Part shown: positions 9,018 through 16,975 of the stretch, piece after piece | Numbering within the stretch: the stretch's first letter is position 1 | Layout: each line of letters begins with the position of its first letter | Assembly: GCA_963712765.1 (NCBI GenBank) | Contig: CAVQIX010000003.1 | Coordinates: forward strand, 1 to 64,000 | From: CAXMST01 sp963712765 | GTDB taxonomy: Bacteria; Actinomycetota; Thermoleophilia; Solirubrobacterales; 70-9 | Length of the DNA stretch: 64,000 nucleotides | Direction: 5' to 3' | The notes under the pieces: generated by a model | What the model saw: only the letters and a program-made list of their open reading frames with translations | Database searches by the model: none | Told to the model about the DNA's origin: nothing | Position numbers and translations under genes: made by a program

Positions 9018-9176
9018 TCACGAGGTGACGAACTTCGCCCCGTTCTCCTTGTTGGACGGCTTGCGGCCACCCTCGGTGGACGCGAGCTCGAGGGTTTGGA
9101 GCTTCGGGGCCACCCAGGCCTTGCGGGCCGGCTCTTGGCCCCGCTCGTGCCCTGCCTCGGGCAGGGACTCGGTCAG
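9018..9176 (-). CDS. Lasso peptide precursor 2 (core GGRKPSNKENGAKFVTS)
   Basis: Same layout as precursor 1: leader motif WVAPKLQTLE, then ASTE with Thr at -2, then a 17-residue core (9021-9071) with Gly1 and Glu9 for a nine-member ring. The C-terminal residue is Ser, the group modified by known lasso kinases. The start is unclear. In frame, after a stop at 9197-9195, there is no ATG, GTG or TTG; I use the CTG at 9176. An ATG at 9252 lies in another frame and would need an indel. Confidence 0.75.
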   Translation of the reverse strand: MTESLPEAGHERGQEPARKAWVAPKLQTLELASTEGGRKPSNKENGAKFVTS

Positions 9177-9248
9177 CTCTCGACCCGGGTCGTCCTAGCT
9201 GCGGGTCGCACGCACCTCGTCGCCAAGCGGTTCGGGTCTCCGCCTGGG

Positions 9249-9406
9249 TCATCGGTGCGGGGCTTTGGGTGAATGCTCAATGGGAAACGGGAAGTCGCTG
9301 CTTCGATCGGAGACATCTCCAGGGCCTTCAGCGTCGGAGGCTTCCATACGGTCCGGCGGGAATCGGGGCCTGCCCTTTTGCCCTGGAGCGCCGCGGCGTT
9401 GGGCAC
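9249..9406 (-). CDS. Lasso peptide precursor 3, core visible only after one-base correction
   Basis: From a GTG at 9406 the frame gives WKPPTLKALEMSPIE, which aligns without gaps to the leader ends of the other two precursors, although Ile replaces Thr at -2. The next residues in the same frame (AATSRFPLSIH) have no acidic residue at 7-9 and run on without a normal end. If one G is restored near 9296, the sequence reads AADFPFPIEHSPKAPHR and stops at 9249. That core has Pro5 and Glu9 exactly as in the other two. Either the base is missing from the assembly or this is a decayed precursor. Confidence 0.5.
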
Positions 9407-9451
9407 TTCACCGGCGGCGGCCGCGCCGATTCCGGCGCCGGCGGCGGTTGC

Positions 9452-9457
9452 TATACA
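9452..9457 (+). promoter_or_regulatory. -10-like hexamer TATACA before the B1 gene
   Basis: TATACA ends 7 bases before the ATG at 9465, so the B1-B2 transcript may be leaderless. The 58 bases between the precursor 3 start and the B1 start must hold both divergent promoters. Confidence 0.4.
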
Positions 9458-9464
9458 CCGGCCC

Positions 9465-9746
9465 ATGCTTGAGGGTTCAACTGTCGTCGTCCGCCGGTCT
9501 GAGCCGCTCTCGGCCAAAGTGGGGGAGGAGGTCGTCATCTTCTCCGCCGAGCGAGGCGCCTACCACGCTTTCGGCGTCAGCGGATCGCGGATCTGGGAGC
9601 TGCTCGCGGAGCCAACCACGTTCTCGGCGCTGTGCGGGGCGCTGCGAGCGGAATACGAGGTCGACGAGCAGCGCTGCCGCCGGGACGTGTCCGCGTTCCT
9701 CGAGGAGCTTCGGCAGGCGCAGTTGATCGAGGTTCGACCCGATTAG
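9465..9746 (+). CDS. PqqD-like RiPP recognition protein (lasso B1)
   Basis: The 93 residues match the usual PqqD/RRE length. The fold pattern is clear: VVVRRSEPLSAKVGEEVVIF, YHAFGVSGSRIWELLAEP, then a helix pair ending VSAFLEELRQAQLIEVRPD. Such proteins bind the leader motif and deliver the precursor to B2 and C. I chose the ATG at 9465; an upstream in-frame ATG at 9273 would add a tail lying entirely over the antisense precursor 3. The B2 gene follows after 19 bases. Confidence 0.85.
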   Translation: MLEGSTVVVRRSEPLSAKVGEEVVIFSAERGAYHAFGVSGSRIWELLAEPTTFSALCGALRAEYEVDEQRCRRDVSAFLEELRQAQLIEVRPD

Positions 9747-9765
9747 CTCGGGCGCTGGACTTCGC

Positions 9766-10186
9766 TTGATCGGCCGGCGGCTGCGGCAGCTGCCGTTGGC
9801 GCTCGAAGCGGCGGTCGAGCTGATCGTCGCTTCCGTTGCGATGGCGATGCGCAGCGATCGTCAGCTCACGGCTCTGCTCGGAGTACCGCGCGCCGGCTCC
9901 AGCTCGGAGGCTCCCGACGCCGCCGAGAGCTCAGCTGACGGTCCGGCCGCGGGAGTCGGGCGTGCGGTCGAGCGGGTTGCGCGGGATGCTGCCGTGGCGG
10001 CCGCCGTGCCTGCCGCAGGCGATTGCGACACGCCGGATGCTGAACCGACGCCGGATCCCCAATCGGGGGCACCTGGGCGTCGTCGGCACGGCCCCGCTCT
10101 CGACCCACGCCTGGGTCACCGTGGACGGCGCCGTCGTCCAGGGTGGCCCGCTCTCGCAGGTCCGCGAGCTGTGCTTCTTTGAGTGA
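9766..10186 (+). CDS. Lasso leader peptidase (B2, transglutaminase-like), one frameshift
   Basis: TTG start. The N-terminal part is hydrophobic (LPLALEAAVELIVASVAMAM), as in B2 proteins. A frameshift near 9987 separates AVERVAR from MLPWRPPCLPQAIATRRML; similarity continues across it. The catalytic triad is visible as Cys in PPCLPQA (10007-10009), His in STHAWV and Asp in TVDGAVV. B2 cleaves after the Thr-x end of the leader. The stop at 10184-10186 is 16 bases before the next start. Confidence 0.82.
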
Positions 10187-10202
10187 GGATCGGCGGGGCC
10201 CG

Positions 10203-11165
10203 GTGGCGAGCGACCGTGCTGCGCAGCTTCAGGCCGCCATGGTCAACCTCCGGATCGACGTCTTCACGGTGGAGGTCGTACGCGGCCTCGCCCGCGGGGA
10301 TGTGCGGGCGGTTCTGCTGAAGGGTCCGTCGATCGCAGGCTGGCTCTACGATCGAGGCGAGTCGCGCCCCTATCTCGACGCCGACCTGCTGGTCGACCCC
10401 GACCGATTCGAAGCTGCGGCCGAGGTGCTCGCCGGCCTGGGATTCGAGCGCTCTGCCGACCAGAGCGTCGCCGAGTCGTTCGGCGAGCCGCATGCGGTCA
10501 CCTGGGCGCGTGATGAGGATCGGGCGGCGGTCGATCTGCACTGGCGGCTGCCGGGCGTGTCGGCGGACCCGCATCGGGCCTGGCTCCGGCTCTCGGCCGA
10601 GACCGAGCCGGTCCACGTCGCTCACGCCAATCTCGAGGCCTTGTGCGAGCCTGGGAGGGCGCTTCACCTCGCCCTGCACGCGATCCACGACGGCGGCGGG
10701 GCCGATCAGTCGATGTCCGACCTGGCGCGAGGCCTAGAGCGGCTCGAGGATGCGACCTGGCGCGACGCGGCCCGACTGGCCGAGGATCTGGACGCGACCA
10801 TGCCGTTCACCGCCGGCCTCCGTCTCACCGCCGTCGGGGCGGCGCTGGCGGATCGGCTCTCATTGCCGAGCCGGCTGCCCGAGCGCTGGATCCTCTGGGG
10901 TCAGACCCCGCCACCGGGGACCCTGCGCCTGCACGAGCTGGCATCCGCATCCGGGGCCCGCGCCAAGCTGCGGTTGCTGGCAACGGCGCTGGTGCCGCCG
11001 CCGTCCTACATGCGCGGGCTCTATCCGGAGGCCCGGGCGGGGACCGGGGCATTGTTGCTCGCCTATCTGCGCCGCGGCATGGCGGCGATCCGCAGCGCGC
11101 CCGCCGCGATCCGCGCCCTCTATCGCCTGAGAAGAGGTGCGGGCGAGCACGAGCGCGACAGATGA
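10203..11165 (+). CDS. Nucleotidyltransferase-family protein of the lasso cluster
   Basis: About 320 residues of the family often called uncharacterised nucleotidyltransferase. The key motif is VLLKGPSIAGWLY followed by YLDADLLVDP, giving the DxD-type metal site; AVDLHWRL follows. The GTG at 10203 has GA/GG-rich sequence upstream. In the pseudomycoidin lasso cluster a related protein acts after the kinase and adds sugars to the phosphorylated tail, so a tailoring step on the peptide is inferred. Its stop overlaps the next start (ATGA), so the two are translationally coupled. Confidence 0.78.
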   Translation: MASDRAAQLQAAMVNLRIDVFTVEVVRGLARGDVRAVLLKGPSIAGWLYDRGESRPYLDADLLVDPDRFEAAAEVLAGLGFERSADQSVAESFGEPHAVTWARDEDRAAVDLHWRLPGVSADPHRAWLRLSAETEPVHVAHANLEALCEPGRALHLALHAIHDGGGADQSMSDLARGLERLEDATWRDAARLAEDLDATMPFTAGLRLTAVGAALADRLSLPSRLPERWILWGQTPPPGTLRLHELASASGARAKLRLLATALVPPPSYMRGLYPEARAGTGALLLAYLRRGMAAIRSAPAAIRALYRLRRGAGEHERDR

Positions 11166-11962
11166 GCACGGCCTCCGGCGACTTCACGGTCGTCATCCCC
11201 TGCTGGGGGCCGCGGTACACGGGGGTCCTTCCTGAAGCTGTCGCCTCGATCAGGGCGCAGGCGCCGCGGGCACCGATCGTCGTCGTCGACAACTGCTCGG
11301 ATCAGCCGCTGCCCGAGCTCGCCGAGGTCCAGTTCGTTCGCCTCGATCGGCGCGAGACGGTTGGCGCCGCACGTAACGCGGGCCTCGCCCATGTCCGCAC
11401 GCCGTTCGTGGTCGTTGCCGACGCGGATGACCTGATCCTCGACGGTGCGCTCGAGCCTCTTGCCGAGGTCCTGCGGGCCGAGCCCCGGACGGTCGCCGCG
11501 GTTGGCGAGGTGATCGAGGACGGCAGCCGGCCGCACCCACTGCCCCGGGCCGCCGCCCGCCTTGCCGCGCCGATTCCGCCGCTGCTGGCCTTCATGCACG
11601 CGGCCTGGGCGCAGTTTCCAATTCAGGGTTGCGCGATGCTGCGGACCGCCGCTGCGAGGGAGCTCGGCGGCTATGGGGATACCAACGGCGGAGATGATTG
11701 GGAGCTCGGTGTCGTGCTGGCGACCTCGGGCCGGATTCGCTTCCTCTCCCGGCCGGTGCGCGACTACCGCAACCCCGCCTCCGGTCTGGGCGTCGAGCCG
11801 GATCGCGTTGAGCTCCATCGGCGGGCGCGGAACGTCCGCAGCCGGCTGCGACAGCTCGGCTGGGGGAGGCTGCGGTTGGCCGGGGTTCGGCTCGCCCAGG
11901 CGGCCGCGATCGACTGCCTTCGCCCGCTCGTCCTCCGCGCTCGTTCGAGAGCCGGCGGCTGA
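11162..11962 (+). CDS. Glycosyltransferase family 2, coupled to the nucleotidyltransferase
   Basis: 266 residues with a GT-A fold: FTVVIPCWGPRY, VVVDNCSD, GAARNAGLAHV, the DxD-like VVADADDLILDG, then GGDDWELGVVLA. The ATGA overlap with the preceding gene places it in the lasso operon rather than the glycan locus that starts just beyond. It could glycosylate the peptide or simply be the first glycan gene; the coupling favours the former. Confidence 0.75.
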   Translation: MSTASGDFTVVIPCWGPRYTGVLPEAVASIRAQAPRAPIVVVDNCSDQPLPELAEVQFVRLDRRETVGAARNAGLAHVRTPFVVVADADDLILDGALEPLAEVLRAEPRTVAAVGEVIEDGSRPHPLPRAAARLAAPIPPLLAFMHAAWAQFPIQGCAMLRTAAARELGGYGDTNGGDDWELGVVLATSGRIRFLSRPVRDYRNPASGLGVEPDRVELHRRARNVRSRLRQLGWGRLRLAGVRLAQAAAIDCLRPLVLRARSRAGG

Positions 11963-11967
11963 CGCCT

Positions 11968-13866
11968 CTATCCGGCGCTGCCCCCCGTGCCGTCCGCGAA
12001 CTCGCGCCGCCAGGACTCGAAGCAGAGCAGTGCCCAGATCTGATACGAGCGGTCGCCGCGTCCCGCTTGGTGATCGGAGACGATCCGGCGCACCTCGACC
12101 GGGTCGATCAGCCCGCCACCCGCATCGGGGGCGAACAGCACCTCCCGCGTCCAGCCGCTCAGCTCATTTCGGAGCCAGCCGGCGATCGGCACGCCGAAGC
12201 CGCGCTTGGGCCCGTCGAGGACCTCCCGTGGCAGCTGCCACCGGTACGCGCGCCGCAGCAGCCACTTCTTCTGCCGACCGCGGACCTTGTAGCGGGCGGG
12301 CAGCGCGGCGGCGAACTCCATCACCTCGTGATCGAGCAGCGGCGAGCGTGCTTCGAGCGAATGGGCCATCGTCGCGATGTCGATCTTGGTCAGCAGGTCG
12401 CCGGGCAGGTAGGTCTCGACGTCGGTTCGGAGGATCACGTCAAGAGCCGAAGCGCCGTTTGCCTGCTCCCACCGGCTACGGATCATTCCCGTCGCGCGAG
12501 TGGGGTCGACGCCTCTCATCACGTCCGGGTCCAGCAGCCTTTCCCGCTCGGCAGCGTCGAAGATCCCTACGTGGGCCGCGTAGCGGTCCGGGCCGTCCTC
12601 CCCCAGCGTGGTCAGGTAGCGACGGGCGTAGGCCGCATATCCGCGGCGCTCGCCGGCGCTGAGCACCCGGCCCGCGAGGCCCGCGACCAGCTGCCGTGGC
12701 GGCGTCGGGATCGCATCGAGCCATCCGGTCGCCGCGTTGGCCGCGTAGCGCAGGTAGCCGCCGAAGCTCTCGTCGCCGCCGTCACCGTTGAGCGCCACCG
12801 TCACGTCCTGTCGGGTGAGCTCGGCCAGGTGGAAGCTCGGGATCGCGGAGGAGTCGGCGTACGGCTCGCCGTAGTGATGGGCCAGCCTCGGCAGCAAGCC
12901 GACTGCATCCGGTGTCACCGTGAACTCGGTGTGCTCGGTGCCGAATCGCTCGGCCACCAGCCGCGCCTGCGGGAGCTCGTTGTAGGCGTCGTGCCCGAAG
13001 CCGATCGAGAACGTCCTCACCGGCTCGGAGGAATGGAAGGCCATCTCGCTGACGACGACCGAGGAGTCGATCCCGCCGGACAGGAACGCGCCGAGCGGGA
13101 CATCGGCGATCATCCGCCGCCGCACCGCCGCCGAGCACCCGGGCGCGCAGCTCGCCCTCGAGGTCGGGCAGCTCGGCCGTCAGCTTCTCGCCGTAGTCGA
13201 GCTCCCACCAGCGACGCACCTCGAGCTCGCCGTCGGCCCAGAGGAGCAGGTGGCCGGGCGGGAGCTTGTGGACGCCGTGCCAGATCGTGTGCGGGGCGTT
13301 GATGTAGCCGTAGGCGAGGAACTCGTCCAGCGATGAGGGATCGAGGCTCCGGGGGATGCTCCCGTCGGCCATCAGTGCCTGGAGCTCGGAGGCGAACTGC
13401 AGCGACCCGTCGCCGGCGTGGTGGTAGTGCAGCGGCTTCTTGCCGACGCGGTCGCGGGCGATCAGCAGCCGCCGGCGCTTCTCGTCCCAGAGCGCGAAGG
13501 CGAACATGCCGGCCAGCCGCTCGACGCAGCGCTCGCCGTGCTCCTCGTAGAGGTGGACGATCACCTCGGTGTCCCCGGCGGTGCTGAAGCGTGTGGCCCC
13601 TGCGCCGCAGGTCCTCGCGCAACTCGCGGAAGTTGTAGATCTCACCGTTGAGCACGACCACGACAGACCGATCCTCGTTGTAGATCGGCTGGTCACCGGT
13701 CTCGAGGTCGATCACCCGCAGGCGCTGGATTCCCAGCCCGATGCCCTCTCCCAGGTGAAGGCCTCGCGAGTCGGGTCCGCGATGGCGCTGTGCCTCCGAC
13801 ATCGACTCGATCAACTCGCGCGGGCACCGCTCCGGCCGTCGACGCTCTGCCCGCGATTCCACACAT
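11968..13866 (-). CDS. asnB: Glutamine-dependent asparagine synthetase/amidotransferase, three frameshifts
   Basis: The ATG at 13866 opens MCGIAGRAS, with the catalytic Cys2 that the lasso cyclase lacks. HRGPDSRGLHL, GEIYNFRELRE and ARDRVGKKPLHYH complete the glutaminase half. The synthetase half has LSGGIDSSVV, NGDGGDESFGGYLRY and SLEARSPLLDHEVMEF. Frame changes occur near 13825, 13605 and 13130. Placed at the head of a glycan gene cluster, it may amidate a sugar acid, as AsnB-like enzymes do in O-antigen loci, or make asparagine. Confidence 0.85.
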
Positions 13867-13881
13867 CTAGCGCTGCGACGA

Positions 13882-13887
13882 TACCCT
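13882..13887 (+). promoter_or_regulatory. -10-like hexamer TACCCT before the epimerase gene
   Basis: TACCCT ends 6 bases before the GTG at 13894. On the opposite strand TATCGT overlaps it, 11 bases before the asnB ATG. The 27-base gap thus seems to carry two overlapping divergent promoters. Confidence 0.35.
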
Positions 13888-13893
13888 GCCGCC

Positions 13894-14871
13894 GTGGGCT
13901 CCCCGGGTGAAACGGCGCTGGTGACCGGGGGCGCCGGATTCATCGGCTCGCACCTCGTCAAGCGGCTGCTCGCCGACGGCTACCGCGTCCGGGTGCTCGA
14001 CAACTTCGCGACCGGCCGGCGCTCGAACCTGGCCGAGGTCGAGTCCGAGATCGAGCTGATCGAGGGTGACATCCAGAGCTACGAGCGGGTCCACAACTCC
14101 GTGCGCGGATGCGACCTCGTCTTCCACCAGGCCGCCCTGCCCTCGGTGCCGCGCTCGGTCCAGGACCCGCTGACGAGCACCGCCGTGAACGTCACCGGCA
14201 CGCTGAACGTGCTGCTCGCATCGCGTGACGAGGGGGTGAGGAGGGTGGTCTACGCCTCCTCCTCCTCGGTCTACGGGGCCAACCCCGAGCTGCCGAAGCG
14301 CGAGGACATGGCGACGCTCCCGCTGGCCCCCTACGCGGTCTCGAAGCTGGCCGGCGAGGGCTACTGCCGCAGCTTCAACCGCGTCTACGGGATGGACACG
14401 GTTGCGCTTCGCTACTTCAACGTGTTCGGCCCTGGCCAGGACCCGAGCAGCCAGTATGCGGCGGTGGTACCCAACTTCATCACGGCCTTCATCGAGGGCC
14501 GACCGCCGACCGTGCACGGCGACGGCGAGCAGTCGCGCGATTTCTGCTTCATCGACAACACCGTCGATGCAAACCTGCTCGCGGCGGCGGCGGGCCCGGA
14601 AGTCGCCGGAGCGGTGTTTAACATCGCCTGCGGTGCGAGGATCAGCCTCAACGAGATGCTCACCGAGTTGCGCCGATATACCGGCAAGGAGATCGAGCCC
14701 ACCTTCGTCGATCCACGACCCGGCGACATCAAGCACTCGCAGGCCGACATCGCGGAGGCGCGGCAGCGACTCGGCTACCGTCCGCTTGTCTCGGCCGAAC
14801 AGGGCATTGTGCGGGCGTTCGATGCCTACGCGGATCGGGCCGACGCCGGTCTGCAGCGATCCGGCGCCTGA
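13894..14871 (+). CDS. NAD-dependent sugar epimerase (UDP-GlcNAc 4-epimerase-like)
   Basis: 325-residue extended SDR enzyme. NAD site TGGAGFIGSH near residue 11, SSSSVYG, catalytic YAVSK, then RYFNVFGPGQDPSSQYA and SRDFCFIDNTVDAN. The AAVVPNFI and HGDGEQSRDFC stretches are typical of WbpP/Gne-type enzymes acting on UDP-N-acetylhexosamines. It should supply precursors for the glycan made by this locus. The exact substrate cannot be read from sequence. Confidence 0.85.
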   Translation: MGSPGETALVTGGAGFIGSHLVKRLLADGYRVRVLDNFATGRRSNLAEVESEIELIEGDIQSYERVHNSVRGCDLVFHQAALPSVPRSVQDPLTSTAVNVTGTLNVLLASRDEGVRRVVYASSSSVYGANPELPKREDMATLPLAPYAVSKLAGEGYCRSFNRVYGMDTVALRYFNVFGPGQDPSSQYAAVVPNFITAFIEGRPPTVHGDGEQSRDFCFIDNTVDANLLAAAAGPEVAGAVFNIACGARISLNEMLTELRRYTGKEIEPTFVDPRPGDIKHSQADIAEARQRLGYRPLVSAEQGIVRAFDAYADRADAGLQRSGA

Positions 14872-14973
14872 CGCGGTTGTTCGCCGACGTTGCGGGAACC
14901 CGCGCGATAGCCTGTCGGCGTTCGGGAGTTTCTCCGCCGAGATCGGCCCACAAACACGCGACTGGGGTGCGTC

Positions 14974-15954
14974 TTGAAGTACTTGATCACGGGAGGCGCG
15001 GGCTTCATCGGCTCGCACCTTGCCGATCGGCTTGCCGAGCGCGGCGATCAGGTCGTCCTGCTCGATGACCTCTCGACCGGGACGATCGCGAACGTCCAGC
15101 AGCTGCTCGCCGCCGGCAAGGCTGAGCTGGTCGAGGGCTGCGTAACCAACCGCCCCCTGGTCGAGCGCCTGATGGGCGACGCCGATCGCTGCTTTCATCT
15201 CGCCTCGGCGGTCGGCGTCGAGCTGATCGTCGACGCTCCACTGGCGTCGATGCAGCGCAACACACGCGGCATGGAGTCGGTGATCGAGGCGGGCGCCGCT
15301 GCCGGCGTGCGACTTGTCGTCGCCTCGACCTCGGAGATCTACGGCAAGAGCTCGTCGGCTCTGCACGAGGACTCCGACCGGGTGCTCGGCTCGCCAAGCG
15401 TTGCCCGGTGGACCTACGCGAATGCCAAGGTCCACGGCGAGATGCTCGCCTACGGCTACTGCCGGGAGCGGGGCGCCGAGAACATCGTCGTCCGCCTGTT
15501 CAACACGATCGGGCCGAGGCAGACCGGGATGTACGGGATGGTCGTGCCGCGCTTCGTCCGCCAGGCACTAGCGGGAGAGGAGATCACGGTCCACGGCGAC
15601 GGCCGCCAGTCGCGCTGCTTCACGCACGTCGACGACTCCGTCGAGGCGCTGCTGCAGCTGATCGACTGCGATGAGGCGATCGGGCGCCCGTTCAACGTCG
15701 GCCGTCATTCGGAGGTGACGATCCAGGAGCTGGCCGAGCGGGTGGTGCGGATGACCGGCAGCAGCTCCCGCATCCGCCACGTCCCCTACGAGGAGGCGTA
15801 CGGTGCGGGATTCGAGGAGCTCGGCCGCCGCAGGCCCGATACCTCGCGGATCGAGGAGCTCACCGGTTGGCAGGCGCGGCTCAGCATCGAGGCTGCGATC
15901 AGCGACATCATCGACCACGAGCGCGCCCACGAGGCCGCGGTACTCGCAGCCTGA
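14974..15954 (+). CDS. NAD-dependent nucleotide-sugar epimerase/dehydratase
   Basis: 326 residues, second extended SDR in a row. TTG start (MKYLITGGAGFIGSH), STSEIYGKSS, catalytic YANAK, then RLFNTIGPRQTGMYGMV and HGDGRQSRCFTHVDD. The fold resembles UDP-glucuronate decarboxylases and dTDP-glucose dehydratases. Its stop is directly followed by the membrane transferase gene. Substrate unknown. Confidence 0.82.
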   Translation: MKYLITGGAGFIGSHLADRLAERGDQVVLLDDLSTGTIANVQQLLAAGKAELVEGCVTNRPLVERLMGDADRCFHLASAVGVELIVDAPLASMQRNTRGMESVIEAGAAAGVRLVVASTSEIYGKSSSALHEDSDRVLGSPSVARWTYANAKVHGEMLAYGYCRERGAENIVVRLFNTIGPRQTGMYGMVVPRFVRQALAGEEITVHGDGRQSRCFTHVDDSVEALLQLIDCDEAIGRPFNVGRHSEVTIQELAERVVRMTGSSSRIRHVPYEEAYGAGFEELGRRRPDTSRIEELTGWQARLSIEAAISDIIDHERAHEAAVLAA

Positions 15955-15955
15955 C

Positions 15956-16975
15956 GTGGACGAGGGATTGCGCTCGCTGCTGGCCCTGGTGGGGGCGGGG
16001 GGGTTGGCCCTGATCACGGTGCCGCTCGCGCGGCGGGTGGCGCTGGCGATCGACCTCCTCGATCATCCCCGCGACTACAAGACACACGCAGCTGCGATCC
16101 CCTACCTCGGCGGCGTCGGGGTGCTCACGGCCTTTGCCGCCTCCGCCGCGATCTTCGGTGACGCCCTCTCCCGGATCCCGAGCGTGATCGCGCTCGCCGC
16201 CCTGCTGATGCTGATGGGGACCGCCGATGACCGCCGTCCTCTCGGGCCGGGTCTCCGCTTCGCGGTCCAGGTCGGGGCTGCCCTGGCGCTGTGGTTCGAC
16301 GGGATCCGCTGGGAGCCGTTCGGCATCGTCGCCCTCGACCTGCCGATCACGCTGATCTGGGTCGCCGGTCTGACCAATGCCTTCAACCTGCTCGACAACA
16401 TCGACGGTGCCGCCGCCACGGTTGGCGCCGTCTCGGCGGCGGGGATCGGCGCGGTCGCGCTCGGCGCCGGCGATGGCGACCTGGCCGCGATCGCCTGGGC
16501 GCTGAGTGGCGCCTGCGGCGCATTCCTCGTCTTCAATCTCTCCGAGTCCCGGAAGATCTTCCTCGGCGACGGCGGCAGCATGCCGGTCGGCTTTCTGATC
16601 GCCGCCCTCGCGATGCTGCTGCCGACCGCTCATCCAGACGTCGCCGTCCTCGCGGCGGTGCCGCTCGCCGCCGGCGCCATCTTCGACACCACCCTGGTAG
16701 TGATCTCCCGCTACCGGCGCGGCACCGGGGTTCTCAGTGGGGGGCGCGATCACAGCACCCACCGCCTGCTCGCCCTGCTCGGCACGCCGCGCCGGGTCTG
16801 CGCACTGCTGGCAGCCGCGACCGCGCTGCTCTGCGGGCTGGCCTACGCGATGCATCAGATGTCCGAGCCCGCAATCCTGCTCAGCACCGGGGTCTACATC
16901 ACCGTCGGGCTGATCCTGCTCGCCGTCTTCGAGGGCGTGGCCCCCGCCCCGCGCCCGGTGGGGTCTGCCGCCTGA
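15956..16975 (+). CDS. WecA/MraY-type glycosyl-phosphoryl transferase (initiates glycan on lipid carrier)
   Basis: Polytopic membrane enzyme of the polyprenyl-phosphate GlcNAc-1-P transferase superfamily, 339 residues. Diagnostic motifs are DHPRDYKTHAAAIPYLGG, TNAFNLLDNIDG (the Asp-rich site), FLGDGGSMPVGFL and the His-rich loop GGRDHSTHRL. It would transfer the first sugar phosphate to undecaprenyl phosphate. The GTG start lies 1 base after the upstream stop, and its own stop overlaps the next gene. Confidence 0.88.
   Translation: MDEGLRSLLALVGAGGLALITVPLARRVALAIDLLDHPRDYKTHAAAIPYLGGVGVLTAFAASAAIFGDALSRIPSVIALAALLMLMGTADDRRPLGPGLRFAVQVGAALALWFDGIRWEPFGIVALDLPITLIWVAGLTNAFNLLDNIDGAAATVGAVSAAGIGAVALGAGDGDLAAIAWALSGACGAFLVFNLSESRKIFLGDGGSMPVGFLIAALAMLLPTAHPDVAVLAAVPLAAGAIFDTTLVVISRYRRGTGVLSGGRDHSTHRLLALLGTPRRVCALLAAATALLCGLAYAMHQMSEPAILLSTGVYITVGLILLAVFEGVAPAPRPVGSAA

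Noticed and set aside
9173..9406. Precursor 3 read in its uncorrected frame as a long leader-core protein
   Set aside because: The in-frame sequence after the leader lacks an Asp/Glu at positions 7-9 and runs through precursor 2's upstream region, unlike any lasso precursor.
13110..13961. Treating each asnB fragment as a separate gene
   Set aside because: The fragments carry consecutive, non-overlapping parts of one AsnB protein in the right order, so one gene with frameshifts is the better reading.
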